A stretch of 51,565 bases of DNA from Thermoproteales archaeon (lineage in GTDB: Archaea; Thermoproteota; Thermoprotei; Thermofilales; B69-G16), in contig JAGGZW010000113.1 in the NCBI GenBank assembly GCA_021161825.1, positions 1-51,565 on the forward strand, given 5' to 3'. The notes below the pieces were generated by a model. That model saw nothing but the letters and a program-made list of their open reading frames with translations, was not told the origin of the DNA and ran no database searches. A program made the position numbers and the translations under genes. This document shows positions 18,086-27,387 of the stretch, one piece after another. Numbering within the stretch: the first letter of the stretch is position 1; the number at the start of each line of letters is the position of its first letter.

Positions 18086-20200
18086 TTAAACAGCCAGAAT
18101 AGACAAAATCGTATTTACTAGAAGAGAAAGAGCTATAGCTACTGCGAACATATATAGAATAATTAGCAATGTAAGTGAGTTTTTCCCTATTTCTTGCTTT
18201 ATTGCAGCTACAGTAGGTATGCAAGGAACGTAAAGAGTGAAAAGTATCAATAGGGAAAAAGCTTGAACAGGATTTAAGCCTAAAGCTAGCAGTGCATCTT
18301 TAACGTTCGCCTCTCCTCCCTCTAATAAAGCTATGGCTTCTATCAATCCTTCCTTAGCTATAAAACCTTGAATTAAAGCAAATCCAATAATCCATGCACT
18401 CTCCTTTGGCACTCCATAGAGCGAAAGAAAATATGCTAAAAAATTGCCTAAAATTGCAGCATAGCTTTCTTTTGGATTGTAAGTAAAACCTGAAGGACCG
18501 TGATTCAGCAAGAACCAGGTAACAATACTCAATGATAATATTATTAAACCCGCTTTTCTTAAGAAGTGCTTGGAGTAATCCCAAGTAAGCCACCATACAA
18601 CTTTTAGGCTAGGCTTATGAATTGGAGGGATCTCTAATAGAAATATTGGAGCTTCCTTTTTCCTAAACATAAATCTCCTGAATAGCGAAGACGTTAAAAT
18701 GGCAACTATAAGGGATACTGTGTATACCATGAACATGACTAATGCTTGCATAACACTAGACGAGAAGTATGCCGTTGCAAAAGCTATTATAACAATTAAC
18801 CTGGCTTGACAGGGAACGAATGGGACCGAAAAGATCAATTGTTGTCTTTCCTCCTCTTCTAAAGCTGTTCTAGAAGATAAAATTCCCGGAACATTGCATC
18901 CAAAACTGATAACTATCGGATAGATAGCTCTTCCTGAAAGCCCAAACTTGCTTAGCAGAGAATTATAGGAATATGCTAGTCGAGCTGCCAGTCCGCTATC
19001 TTCTAATATAGAAAGCAGGAAAAAGGTGATGATTAAAAGTGGAAGAAAAGATAACACACTACCTACACCTGATATTACGCCATCAGTGATTAGAGATATA
19101 AGCCATGGCTGGACATTGTAAGATTCTAGTAATTGAGCTATTGTTGCATTTATAAAACTAAAAATCTCATCCATTAATCCGAGAAGGCTATATGAGGCCA
19201 AAAGCTCGGCCAGCTGTTTCCAGCCCAGCCAGCAAAATATCACGTCTAAAGGAAATCCGCTGTTAATTGTAAACACAAGAGAGAAAAATAAAACCAGGAA
19301 TAGAGAGCTAAATACTACACCAGCAATTTCATGTTGAAAAATTTCCTCGAAAAGCTTTGTTTCTTCTTCAACCGCTATCCTCACAACGATTTCCTTTACT
19401 AAATTATCTACAAAGTTAAACCTTGACACTGCAATAATCTCCCCGAGGTCTCTACCTATGCTCTGCCTGGCGGAGGATGATATTTGCTTTATCTTCGCTA
19501 GAACATCGGCTTTACCACTTTTCCTTATCAATTCTTCAAGTCTAGGATCTCCCTCAAGCAATCGTATAGCAACCCATCTAGCCGGGTACATCTTTAAAAT
19601 ATTATATTTCTTTATTATTTTCTCAACTTCCGAAATGATAGGCTCAAGTCCTCCATAATCTATGCGCAGAGGCTTCTCTCTTCCTCGCTTTTTTCCTGCA
19701 ACAGCTAAGATGGCTTCAAGCAACTCTCGTATACCACTACCTTGTATAGCGGATACTTCAACGACTGGGACTCCCAGCCGCGCCTCCAGCTTATCTATGT
19801 GAATATGTATGCCCATTTTATGGGTCATATCTGCCTTCGTAACAGCAATCACGACGTTGGGCATCAGCTCGAGTATTTGAATAGGTAGATAAAGCGTACG
19901 CTCGGGAGCAGTGCCATCGACAAGCACTAGTACAACGTTTGGTTCTCCGCTTATGATATATTCACGAGCGACAATCTCTTCTAAACTTGTAGCCGATATA
20001 CCATACGTGCCCGGTAAGTCAACAAAGCAAAATTTTTTGTTTTTGTAGACTCTAACGCCTTCTTTACGTTCAACGGTTACGCCTGGCCAATTACCTACGC
20101 GAGCTGTTTCACCTGTTAAAACGTTAAAAAGCGTAGACTTTCCAACGTTTGGGTTACCAGCAACAGCCACAACGATATCACATTGCTCTTTACTGCTCGT
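18086..20200 (-). CDS. feoB: Ferrous iron transporter FeoB
   Basis: About 704 residues: an N-terminal G domain (G1 GNPNVGKST, G3 DLPGTYG, TKAD), then a helical spacer and a polytopic membrane domain with two Gate regions. Frame-consistent GTG at 20170 would start directly at MAVAGNPN, too short for the first beta strand. Codons further upstream spell SSKEQCDIVVAVAGNPN, and GAGGTGG (20205-20211) lies 4 nt before an ACG codon at 20198-20200. ACG is therefore the proposed start. It is downstream of feoA by about 20 nt. Confidence 0.93.
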   Translation of the reverse strand, partial: TSSKEQCDIVVAVAGNPNVGKSTLFNVLTGETARVGNWPGVTVERKEGVRVYKNKKFCFVDLPGTYGISATSLEEIVAREYIISGEPNVVLVLVDGTAPERTLYLPIQILELMPNVVIAVTKADMTHKMGIHIHIDKLEARLGVPVVEVSAIQGSGIRELLEAILAVAGKKRGREKPLRIDYGGLEPIISEVEKIIKKYNILKMYPARWVAIRLLEGDPRLEELIRKSGKADVLAKIKQISSSARQSIGRDLGEIIAVSRFNFVDNLVKEIVVRIAVEEETKLFEEIFQHEIAGVVFSSLFLVLFFSLVFTINSGFPLDVIFCWLGWKQLAELLASYSLLGLMDEIFSFINATIAQLLESYNVQPWLISLITDGVISGVGSVLSFLPLLIITFFLLSILEDSGLAARLAYSYNSLLSKFGLSGRAIYPIVISFGCNVPGILSSRTALEEEERQQLIFSVPFVPCQARLIVIIAFATAYFSSSVMQALVMFMVYTVSLIVAILTSSLFRRFMFRKKEAPIFLLEIPPIHKPSLKVVWWLTWDYSKHFLRKAGLIILSLSIVTWFLLNHGPSGFTYNPKESYAAILGNFLAYFLSLYGVPKESAWIIGFALIQGFIAKEGLIEAIALLEGGEANVKDALLALGLNPVQAFSLLILFTLYVPCIPTVAAIKQEIGKNSLTLLIILYMFAVAIALSLLVNTILSILAV

Positions 20201-20221
20201 AAAACCACCTCAACTACGCTG

Positions 20222-20464
20222 TTAAACGGGAGAAAGCTCGACAATTATTTTCCTAGCCATACCCCTTCCTAAAGCTATAGTCACGCCTCGCACTCTTAAA
20301 AGAATAGGGCCTCTGCTATTGTTTAAAACTTCAATTTCAGCTCCAGGCGTCAAGCCCATCTGCATGAGCCTAGTAGCTAATCCGTGACCCGCGTTTAGGC
20401 CTTTTATTCGCGCTCTCGCACCAACTGGTACGTTGTCGAGAGTGGTTGATACGCCACCGAACAT
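20222..20464 (-). CDS. feoA: Ferrous iron transport protein A (FeoA)
   Basis: An 80-residue SH3-like protein (RARIKGLNAGHGLATRLMQMGLTPG, GPILLRVRGVTIALGRGMARKI). FeoA stimulates FeoB. It is first in the feoA-feoB-feoC-like operon, read leftward, and separated from Alba by a divergent 203-nt gap. Confidence 0.93.
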   Translation of the reverse strand: MFGGVSTTLDNVPVGARARIKGLNAGHGLATRLMQMGLTPGAEIEVLNNSRGPILLRVRGVTIALGRGMARKIIVELSPV

Positions 20465-20667
20465 TTAAATCCCTAACTTTAGGGTAATAGAACATGTTAT
20501 AAATTTATCGAACCTAAATATTTTTGATTAATCTAACTTTTGGAGGCTTTTGTGAAGTTTTCTAGAATTTTTCTATCTTTTTAATTTTCAAATTAAAATA
20601 CTTAATAAAATAAAGAGAAAAGATTATATAAAAGAATAGAATATGTTGATGGCGCAGAGGTGATATT
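20465..20667. promoter_or_regulatory. Divergent promoter region feoA / alba
   Basis: The gap is strongly AT-rich. TTATATAAAA at 20624-20633 is the likely TATA box of alba, about 25 nt before a transcript start near 20656, with AGAGGTGAT at 20656-20664. On the other side, the A/T-rich sequence 20500-20530 should hold the feo promoter. I see no clear DtxR/Fur-type palindrome. Confidence 0.5.
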
Positions 20668-20937
20668 GTGTCCAGTGAAGAGGGAGTAATTCTAATAGGC
20701 AGAAAACCAACAGCAAATTACATACTGGCAGCAGTTACCCAGCTTGGTACTACCAACAGGATAGTGTTAAAAGCTCGTGGCAGAGCAATATCCAAAGCGG
20801 TCGACACTGCAGAGATAGTAAGGCGGCTAAAGGGAGACGTGAAAATCGTAAGCTGTAAGATAGACAGTGAAACCGTTGGAGAACCAGGGAAGGAGCGCAC
20901 GGTCTCAACTATTGAAATAGTTCTTGAAAAAGAATAA
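20668..20937 (+). CDS. albA: DNA/RNA-binding protein Alba
   Basis: An 89-residue chromatin protein. ILIGRKPTANYILAAV carries the conserved lysine of the Alba nucleic-acid-binding face, and [16 protein letters not shown] the dimer/RNA-binding region. It coats DNA and also binds RNA; acetylation at the IGRKP lysine lowers affinity in relatives. GTG start with a strong ribosome site at 4 nt. A second Alba is at 48348-48632. Confidence 0.96.
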   Translation: MSSEEGVILIGRKPTANYILAAVTQLGTTNRIVLKARGRAISKAVDTAEIVRRLKGDVKIVSCKIDSETVGEPGKERTVSTIEIVLEKE

Positions 20938-21003
20938 AATAATTAAAATTAAAAATAAGTAACTTTGTTTTCTTCTTTTTCTTGATACTTTACAGGTGTT
21001 GTC

Positions 21004-22842
21004 ATGCTAAAAATAGGCAGTGATAAGGTGATATACAAACTTAGAGATAAAATCTTGTTAAATATCGTAATCGAAAACTCCTCAGATGAGGAGTTAAAAG
21101 GAGATCTTTACATCGAGTTAAAACTAAACGATCACGTAAAATCTGCAATATTAGCTTGTGAAGATTTGGTGATTAAACCCGGAAATAGTTACACAGCAAG
21201 ATTTATTTTTCCTCTTCCAGAAGAGGAAGGTATAGGTAAAGTAGAGGTCTATCTCGAAAGCTTTGATAAGGTAATACTGAAAGATAGTTTAAAGTTTGGA
21301 ATAGTTAAACCTGAAAACAGAGAACCTTTATATGTAGCCTTTGTTTGGCATCATCACCAGGCACCAAACTTCTATCCAAACGGAATATTTCACAGTCCAT
21401 GGGCTTTCATACATACGTATAGCAGCGAGTTTCCTCCAATATTTGAAAGCGGAGCTTACCACTTACATGTCGAAAATCATAAAAAACATCTAAAGATAAA
21501 AGACGTCGATCACCTATCGCCTTCCCTGCTCCTTCAATGGAAAAAGGCTATATCTGAAGGAATAAGATTCGAAAACGAATATGTAGCTCCTGATAGCCAG
21601 CAAGTTCGTATAATAAGAATGGTTTTAAATAACTTTAAAAAATTCGCTGAAAATGGTAACGTAGAGCTAATGGGAGATTTATTCGCGCATACAGTACAAG
21701 GGCTTGTTATCAAAATTTTTTCCGAGCATGGCATGAGGGATTTGATAATGGAGCTTCTTAGCTGGGAGCTACAATACGGAAAGAAGCTAGTTAAAGAAAT
21801 ATTGGGTTATGAACCTATAGGCGCTTGGACGCCAGAAATGTACTGGTGTGAAGAGCTTATAGAGCTTTATGTAAGCAACGGCTACAGGTACACGGTTTTA
21901 TGCGATCAACATTTTGAAGCAAGCTCGGGAGAAAAAGACACAATATATGAGCCTTACGTAATAGGTAGTGGAGAAAATGAGCTTGTTGTTTTCTTCCGAG
22001 ACCGAGAACTTAGCGACTGGATAAGCTTTGGAAACAATTTTAAAGATGAAAACCACGCCGAGAGAGAAGCGAGAGCTTTCGTGCTTTCTCTACTAGAGCG
22101 ATACTTTAGGAAGCCGGGGGGGCTCTGCATTGTAGCGTTGGATGGAGAGAATTGGATGTTAGGTTCAAAGACGAGACAATATATACCGATATTCTTTGAT
22201 TTATTATGGAAGTATGTAGAGGATAACGGAGAAGTATTCAAAACTGTAACTCTTCGAGAATACTTAGAGAAGCATAATTCTAAATCTTTTAAAAAACTAA
22301 AATATATTCCTCGAGGCTCCTGGATCGGCCTTTCTGACGTTCAATGGGTTGGAGATGTAAAGAACGAGTTATGGAATTTCATTGTAGAAAAAGCTAAATG
22401 GGTTGCAGCTCTTAGTCGAGCATTACCAGACCATGTCAAGAAAGAAATGATAGAAGATGATCAGTCTCCACTTTTTCAAGCATACAGAGCATTAGCTATA
22501 GCAATAGATAGCGACTATTTTTGGTATGGAGATAGAGAACTAGAACAACGGGTTATAAAAACGTGGGCGAGAGAAGCAGAGAAAATAGCACAGAGTGTGC
22601 TGGGAAAAGTGAAGCTGCAATCGGTAAACGTTGCAGATGAAAAGGTAGCCGTAGTTATCAAAAACGACTCGGATTATCCATTAAAGCTATGGCTAAGTAT
22701 AGAGAATGTAAACGAGGAACTGGTAAAGTTGTATGTGGAAAGCAAGTCAACAAGGACTATAGTTTACAGCGTTAGAGAAGACGCGAAATCGGTGGCGCTA
22801 CTAACACCGCCGATCACTTTAAAAAAGGTGAATCTTCATTAA
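21004..22842 (+). CDS. GH57 family glycoside hydrolase
   Basis: A 612-residue protein. An N-terminal beta-sandwich-like region (about 1-105) precedes a GH57 (beta/alpha)7 barrel: motif 1 WHHHQAP (about residue 116), motif 3 GAWTPEMYW with the probable nucleophile Glu279, and ALDGENW near residue 379 with the probable acid Asp. A C-terminal beta domain follows. GH57 enzymes act on alpha-glucans as amylases, 4-alpha-glucanotransferases or branching enzymes. No signal peptide is visible, so an intracellular role in glycogen metabolism is likely. Confidence 0.88.
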   Translation: MLKIGSDKVIYKLRDKILLNIVIENSSDEELKGDLYIELKLNDHVKSAILACEDLVIKPGNSYTARFIFPLPEEEGIGKVEVYLESFDKVILKDSLKFGIVKPENREPLYVAFVWHHHQAPNFYPNGIFHSPWAFIHTYSSEFPPIFESGAYHLHVENHKKHLKIKDVDHLSPSLLLQWKKAISEGIRFENEYVAPDSQQVRIIRMVLNNFKKFAENGNVELMGDLFAHTVQGLVIKIFSEHGMRDLIMELLSWELQYGKKLVKEILGYEPIGAWTPEMYWCEELIELYVSNGYRYTVLCDQHFEASSGEKDTIYEPYVIGSGENELVVFFRDRELSDWISFGNNFKDENHAEREARAFVLSLLERYFRKPGGLCIVALDGENWMLGSKTRQYIPIFFDLLWKYVEDNGEVFKTVTLREYLEKHNSKSFKKLKYIPRGSWIGLSDVQWVGDVKNELWNFIVEKAKWVAALSRALPDHVKKEMIEDDQSPLFQAYRALAIAIDSDYFWYGDRELEQRVIKTWAREAEKIAQSVLGKVKLQSVNVADEKVAVVIKNDSDYPLKLWLSIENVNEELVKLYVESKSTRTIVYSVREDAKSVALLTPPITLKKVNLH

Positions 22843-22893
22843 AGAAAATATTCTTATAGTTCTCATAAGGATTAAAAGATAAGGTTGAAATTA

Positions 22894-23205
22894 ATGTCTA
22901 GCGAAGCATGGCAACGGATGATCGAAAAAGCCGCATGGCTAATTTCTGAAGGTCGTATTGTAAAGATAAGCAATCTCCTATATTATGTAATTGGTCGGCA
23001 CTCGAGACATTTAGTAAGAGTTGTCGATGATAGCAAATTGGTATGCTCGTGTGCAGGATATAAAAACAGAGGAGTATGCTCTCACGTAATCGCAGTTTCA
23101 ACATTAAGAAAGATTAAAAATGGTGCTGAGATTATCAATGAAATTATGCAGGAGAGGATAAGAAGGGAGTTAAGACAGCTGTATAGGGGCGAAATAAGCA
23201 GGTAG
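22894..23205 (+). CDS. SWIM zinc-finger protein
   Basis: About 103 residues. The core CSCAGYKNRGVCSHV is the SWIM motif CxCx8CxH, which binds zinc and is linked to DNA or protein interactions. Short archaeal SWIM proteins are found beside recombination genes in some genomes (compare Shu-complex proteins), but no recombinase is adjacent here. ATG 22894 is preferred to an upstream TTG at 22885. Confidence 0.85.
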   Translation: MSSEAWQRMIEKAAWLISEGRIVKISNLLYYVIGRHSRHLVRVVDDSKLVCSCAGYKNRGVCSHVIAVSTLRKIKNGAEIINEIMQERIRRELRQLYRGEISR

Positions 23206-23263
23206 TTCAGCCCTGCTAAAACTTATTTACTAGATTTATGTAAATGCTCTATTGGTGAAGCAT

Positions 23264-23665
23264 TTGAAGTATAGATTGATGGATATTCTCGCCTGTCCAT
23301 ACGATAAAAACTTTCCTCTAAAACTATACGTTTTAGAGGAGAAAATTTATGAAAAAAGACAGTTTAGGTGGGATAAAAAACCACTTTGCGAGCTTTACTG
23401 CGAGTATTTAAAAAAGAAGATTGAGGAGCTTTCGGAGCCACCTCCATGTGAGGAATGCATTAAGAAAGAAGTGGCTGAAGGCATTATTTATTGCGAAATC
23501 TGCAGTAGATGGTATCCTATAATCGATGAAATTCCAATATTTCTACCGGATGAAATTCGAGTTAAAAGAAAAAATCAAGACCTCGACTTTTTGAAAAAGT
23601 ATAAGGAGAGGATACCGGAAACCATATTAAAAAATGGTAAGCCATGGACGTTAGAAAGCGATTAA
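23264..23665 (+). CDS. Trm112-like zinc protein
   Basis: About 133 residues starting MKYRLMDILACPYDKNFPL, the hallmark N terminus of Trm112/UPF0434 proteins. A second Cys set (CEECIKKEVAEGIIYCEIC) and WYPIIDEIPIFLPDE follow. Trm112 is the activating partner of several RNA and protein methyltransferases. This member has a longer insertion between the Cys pairs than minimal Trm112. The TTG at 23264 is chosen because GGTGA lies 5 nt before it. It converges on gltX with a 4-nt overlap. Confidence 0.88.
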   Translation: MKYRLMDILACPYDKNFPLKLYVLEEKIYEKRQFRWDKKPLCELYCEYLKKKIEELSEPPPCEECIKKEVAEGIIYCEICSRWYPIIDEIPIFLPDEIRVKRKNQDLDFLKKYKERIPETILKNGKPWTLESD

Positions 23666-25413
23666 TCGTGGGTAAAATAGGCTTTTACAATGTCTTCTGA
23701 AACAGCGTCTATGCGAACAAATCCGAACCTATAAAACTGCACTTTATCATCTGCGCGCAATTTACCAACTTCGTTTTCTGCTATCCCCTTAATATTCTCT
23801 AGCTTGTCTTTCTCGGGCTTGACAACTTCTACTTTCACATATGAAGTGGCGGGAACCCATTGGACGATTGGCAGCTTGTGAATCTTTGCGTATTCCGAGT
23901 CTTTACTAATGAATTCTGCATAGAATACTTTGTCATCTATCATCTTTATTCTAAAATTTGCAAATCCTAGAAATCTAACATCCTGATCTTTTAAGCGGTT
24001 TAAATCGTTCTTTGATACGAAGATTTCCGAGCTACTATTGGTAACTTGAAGCTTGATGATACGGTGGCCTCTCTCAGGAAAAGATGGATGATAAGGTATC
24101 TTAGCTTCGATATTAGAAGGTAAATTTTTGATCGTCAATTTTACAGGGTTTGGAACGAACATGTATCTATTTGCGATTGGTTCAAGGTACTTTCTATTTA
24201 TAGCATAAAGGTTGGCTATACTTATAGTAGCTCCTGAGGGTTTTACTCCAACATCGATAATGATATCCCATATTGCCTCCGGTAAAAAGCCTCTTTTTCT
24301 CAAAGCTTTTAGAGTCCCTAATCTTGGATCATCCCAGCTAAAATATTTTCCCTTCTCTATCCCGCTTCTAATCTTTGACTTGCTCAGCATCATTCCTTCC
24401 AAGTTTAAACGACCGAAGTGTATGGCTTTAGGGTATTCCCAACCGAAATGCTCGTACATAAACTTCTGTTTTATGGTATTAGTTATGTGCTCTTTTGCTC
24501 TTAGCACGTGCGTGATATTCATCATGTGATCATCTACACCGCATGCGAAATTGTAAGTTGGCCAAACAATGTACTTATCACCTACAAGGGGGTGAGGATG
24601 TTTAGCGGTATCTATAATCCTAAACGCTATCCAATCTCTTACCGATGGATCAGGATATTTGATATCAGTTCTTACTCTGAGAACGGCTTCGCCCTCACCG
24701 TAACCCCCCTCTAGCATTTTATCCCATCTTTCAAGCTGAACGTTGACAGGATCTTTGGAGTGCTCGCATGCAATGCCCATTCTTCTATATTCTCTTATTT
24801 TATCTATAGAACACAGGCAGACATACGCTCCCTTTAATTTAATGAGTTCTTCAGCGTGCCTATAGTAAATATCCATGCGCTTTGACTGTATATGTTCTTC
24901 ATCCCACTTTAAGCCCAGCCACCTTAAATCATCTCTTATAGCTTCGTAAGCTTCTAATATTGGAGCTTTAGTTTTAGGATCGGTATCTTCAAACCTTAGA
25001 ATAAACTTTCCCTTATACATTCTAGCATACTCATAGCTTAATATAGCTGGACGCGCGCTACCAAGATGTAGTATGAAATCGGGATTTGGAGCAAAACGAG
25101 TTACTACTTTAGAATATTTGTTAACGTTCGGTAGCGGGGGAAGAGTCTTCTTTTTTTCCTCAATAACTTTCTCCTCGAGCTCTTCAGGCCATCTCTCTTC
25201 TAAAATTCTTTTCAAATCGTCAAGAGATTTCATATTTACCTCATTAACGACTTCTCTTACTAAGGCAACTATTTCTTTTGCATAGGGGCGAATTGACGGA
25301 TCTTCTTTGAAGAGCTTACTAATTACGGCATTGAGATTTGCTTTGCCTTCATACTTTACAGCGTTCAACACGGCATGTTTAAATGCAAGTTCCCTAATTT
25401 TATCGACGTCCAT
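23662..25413 (-). CDS. gltX: Glutamyl-tRNA synthetase, archaeal (GlnRS-like) type
   Basis: A 583-residue class I synthetase. A helical N-terminal extension (about 100 residues) precedes the catalytic core RFAPNPDFILHLGSARPA with the HIGH-equivalent HLGS. The KMSKS-equivalent is MMLSKSKI. The C-terminal beta-barrel anticodon domain is of the archaeal/eukaryotic kind. It is probably non-discriminating and also charges tRNA-Gln, which would then be corrected by GatDE; that amidotransferase is not in the window. Confidence 0.95.
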   Translation of the reverse strand: MDVDKIRELAFKHAVLNAVKYEGKANLNAVISKLFKEDPSIRPYAKEIVALVREVVNEVNMKSLDDLKRILEERWPEELEEKVIEEKKKTLPPLPNVNKYSKVVTRFAPNPDFILHLGSARPAILSYEYARMYKGKFILRFEDTDPKTKAPILEAYEAIRDDLRWLGLKWDEEHIQSKRMDIYYRHAEELIKLKGAYVCLCSIDKIREYRRMGIACEHSKDPVNVQLERWDKMLEGGYGEGEAVLRVRTDIKYPDPSVRDWIAFRIIDTAKHPHPLVGDKYIVWPTYNFACGVDDHMMNITHVLRAKEHITNTIKQKFMYEHFGWEYPKAIHFGRLNLEGMMLSKSKIRSGIEKGKYFSWDDPRLGTLKALRKRGFLPEAIWDIIIDVGVKPSGATISIANLYAINRKYLEPIANRYMFVPNPVKLTIKNLPSNIEAKIPYHPSFPERGHRIIKLQVTNSSSEIFVSKNDLNRLKDQDVRFLGFANFRIKMIDDKVFYAEFISKDSEYAKIHKLPIVQWVPATSYVKVEVVKPEKDKLENIKGIAENEVGKLRADDKVQFYRFGFVRIDAVSEDIVKAYFTHD

Positions 25414-25499
25414 TACCTCACCTATACACTAATTATTCAATGGAAAGTATATTTAATAAATGTGCTAAATTAAAGAAAGTTAAAATTTAAAGTATTCGG

Positions 25500-26231
25500 G
25501 TGGGCTTATTGCTAAATCTGCTACAGTCGCTAATTAACATCGCGGGTTTAACCGTAGCATCCTACATGGATGTAAAAACCAGAGAGATAGAAGACTACGT
25601 TTGGCTCCTAATAATAATTGCGAGCGGACCGCTTGTAGCATATAGAATCTGGGAACTTAGAAACAATTATTTGCTCTCGATATTATATGCGTTATCCCTC
25701 ATAATAGGTATAGTGTTCGCGGTGGCTATAGCATATTTAAATTTAATGGGAGGTGCTGATGCTAAAGCATTAATAGTGTTGAGCATTACGGAGATACCGT
25801 CCTTATCTAAGGATATTTTTTCACTGATACCGCCCCTAGCTATTTTCATAAATACGACTTTTCTATCGCTTATTACGATACCTATAATACTTCTACGCAA
25901 CATAACTTATTATCTTAAAAAAGGAACTCTTTTCCAGGGATTTGAAAAAGAACCTTTATGGAAAAAGATAATTTGCATCGTTACCGCGTATAAGGTCAAG
26001 TATGATGCTTACTTGAAAAACAAATACCGTTATTCTCTAGCAGAATATGCAGAAAACGATACTAGAAAGCTAAAAATCGGGCTACAAATAGATGACGAAA
26101 ACGAAATTCAAGGTTTTGCTCTTAATGAGGAAGTATGGGTTAACCCTCTTCTACCGCTAATAGTCTTCGTAGAAGCAGGTTACATATTATATCTTTTGTA
26201 CGGCTGTATTTTAGACATATTCATGCTCTAA
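25500..26231 (+). CDS. A24 family prepilin/preflagellin peptidase
   Basis: A 243-residue membrane protein with several hydrophobic segments. The two catalytic aspartates of A24 peptidases are visible in ASYMDVKTREIEDYVW (about Asp24) and GGADAKAL (about Asp84; GxGD-like). It cleaves class III signal peptides of archaellins, pilins and some sugar-binding proteins. The binding protein at 42485-43738 has an N terminus compatible with such processing or with a simple anchor. Confidence 0.85.
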   Translation: MGLLLNLLQSLINIAGLTVASYMDVKTREIEDYVWLLIIIASGPLVAYRIWELRNNYLLSILYALSLIIGIVFAVAIAYLNLMGGADAKALIVLSITEIPSLSKDIFSLIPPLAIFINTTFLSLITIPIILLRNITYYLKKGTLFQGFEKEPLWKKIICIVTAYKVKYDAYLKNKYRYSLAEYAENDTRKLKIGLQIDDENEIQGFALNEEVWVNPLLPLIVFVEAGYILYLLYGCILDIFML

Positions 26232-26249
26232 GTGAGAATTGATAGAAGA

Positions 26250-26305
26250 GGCATCATCCTAGCCTCTTTCATCACGGTCAGAACCCGTGTTCCATATCAT
26301 CTGCC
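26250..26305 (-). ncRNA. Candidate C/D box sRNA between convergent genes
   Basis: Minus strand: GGCA (26305-26302), box C ATGATAT (26300-26294), a 12-nt guide, D' CTGA (26281-26278), a 2-nt spacer, a perfect C' GTGATGA (26275-26269), an 11-nt guide, D ATGA (26257-26254), then UGCC (26253-26250), which pairs with the leading GGCA. A TTTAAA at about 26331-26336 could be its TATA box. Box C matches 5 of 7 and box D one short of consensus. Confidence 0.4.
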
Positions 26306-26347
26306 GCAATAAATCTACAGCGTTATCATGTTTAAATTTTACCTTAA

Positions 26348-27124
26348 CTAAATTTTGATCTTTCCATTAACTACTATGCCTCTGCCAAGCTCTATGCTAA
26401 ACTGATATAGCGCTGGCTTTACGGGCCGCCAACGCATTTTTCTAATGTGTAGCGTTCGTATAAACTCGCCTTTAATCCTTTCAATGCCGAGAACGAAAAC
26501 TCCAGCCGCAAGAAACTCTTCAACGCCGAAACGGCTCAAGGCGTTACTGCCAGTCGGTATTTCTGAAGTTATAATGCTTGTCGTGCCAAGCTCTTTTTCT
26601 ATCGATATAACAAGATTACGCACATAGCTTCGCGTCCACGTGAGATCTTTCTCGCCCATAACTAGAGGAGCTACGGGATCAATAACCAGACGTTTTGCGC
26701 CTATCCGCATAGCTTCGCCTTTCAAGTTGTAAACGAGAGACTTGACGATGGTTTCTATCGGCTTATCTCTCATTTTTTCGGCAAAATCAGGTAATAAAGT
26801 GAGAATGCTAAGCAGATTTTTCTTTATCAATGCTTCTAAATCCCATCCAAAAGAGAGGGCTCCTTTAACGAAGTCTTCATAGTCTTCGTCAACGAGGAGA
26901 TATATTCCCGGCTCGCCGATAGTAGCTCCATAAACCAGATAGTTGAGGGAAAATAATGTTTTCCCAGTTCCAGTTTCGCCAGCAACCAAATAAGTTCTGC
27001 CTTTTATAAATCCCCCTCCTATAATATCGTCAAACCCTTCAATACCAGTAGGCACTATGTCTAAAGGTGAGGGTGGCTTTTCTGGAGTGGTAACTTGCTC
27101 GTTTTCACGTTCTGGCAATGTCAT
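26348..27124 (-). CDS. KaiC/RadA-like single-domain ATPase
   Basis: A 258-residue RecA-fold protein: IPTGIEGFDDIIGGGFIKGRTYLVAG, Walker A GETGTGKT (about residues 46-53), and RLVIDPVAPLVM as the Walker B strand. Single KaiC-domain proteins are common in archaea and act as signalling or regulatory ATPases. Its ATG overlaps the stop of a ribbon-helix-helix gene (ATGA), so the two are translationally coupled. Confidence 0.88.
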   Translation of the reverse strand: MTLPERENEQVTTPEKPPSPLDIVPTGIEGFDDIIGGGFIKGRTYLVAGETGTGKTLFSLNYLVYGATIGEPGIYLLVDEDYEDFVKGALSFGWDLEALIKKNLLSILTLLPDFAEKMRDKPIETIVKSLVYNLKGEAMRIGAKRLVIDPVAPLVMGEKDLTWTRSYVRNLVISIEKELGTTSIITSEIPTGSNALSRFGVEEFLAAGVFVLGIERIKGEFIRTLHIRKMRWRPVKPALYQFSIELGRGIVVNGKIKI

Positions 27125-27300
27125 AATCTCCTACCTCCGCTAATACCTTTTGAAAACTTATTCATGAAAATTTCTAACGCTTCTCTAACGATAGACGAGA
27201 TGGATTCGGCCTCGGCCTCTTCTACCATTCTCTTCATTTCCAGGTACATGCTCTCTGGGATACGTACAGTGATTTTACGCATACCTACTTCCCTAGCCAT
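27121..27300 (-). CDS. Ribbon-helix-helix (CopG/Arc-like) DNA-binding protein
   Basis: A 59-residue protein starting MAREVGMRKITVRIPESMYLEM. The beta strand RKITVRIP plus two helices (MYLEMKRMVEEAEAESISS, IVREALEIFMNKF) is a typical RHH dimer-forming repressor. The stop is shared with the start of the KaiC-like gene. TTTTAAATAT lies about 20 nt before the ATG, so the message is leaderless or nearly so. It probably autoregulates this pair. Confidence 0.8.
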   Translation of the reverse strand: MAREVGMRKITVRIPESMYLEMKRMVEEAEAESISSIVREALEIFMNKFSKGISGGRRL

Positions 27301-27387
27301 TTTTTGTCTTACATATTTAAAACATTTACCATAGCATGCGAATGGCGGTGGTTACCTATAAATCACCCGAAGCATTATACACAAACT

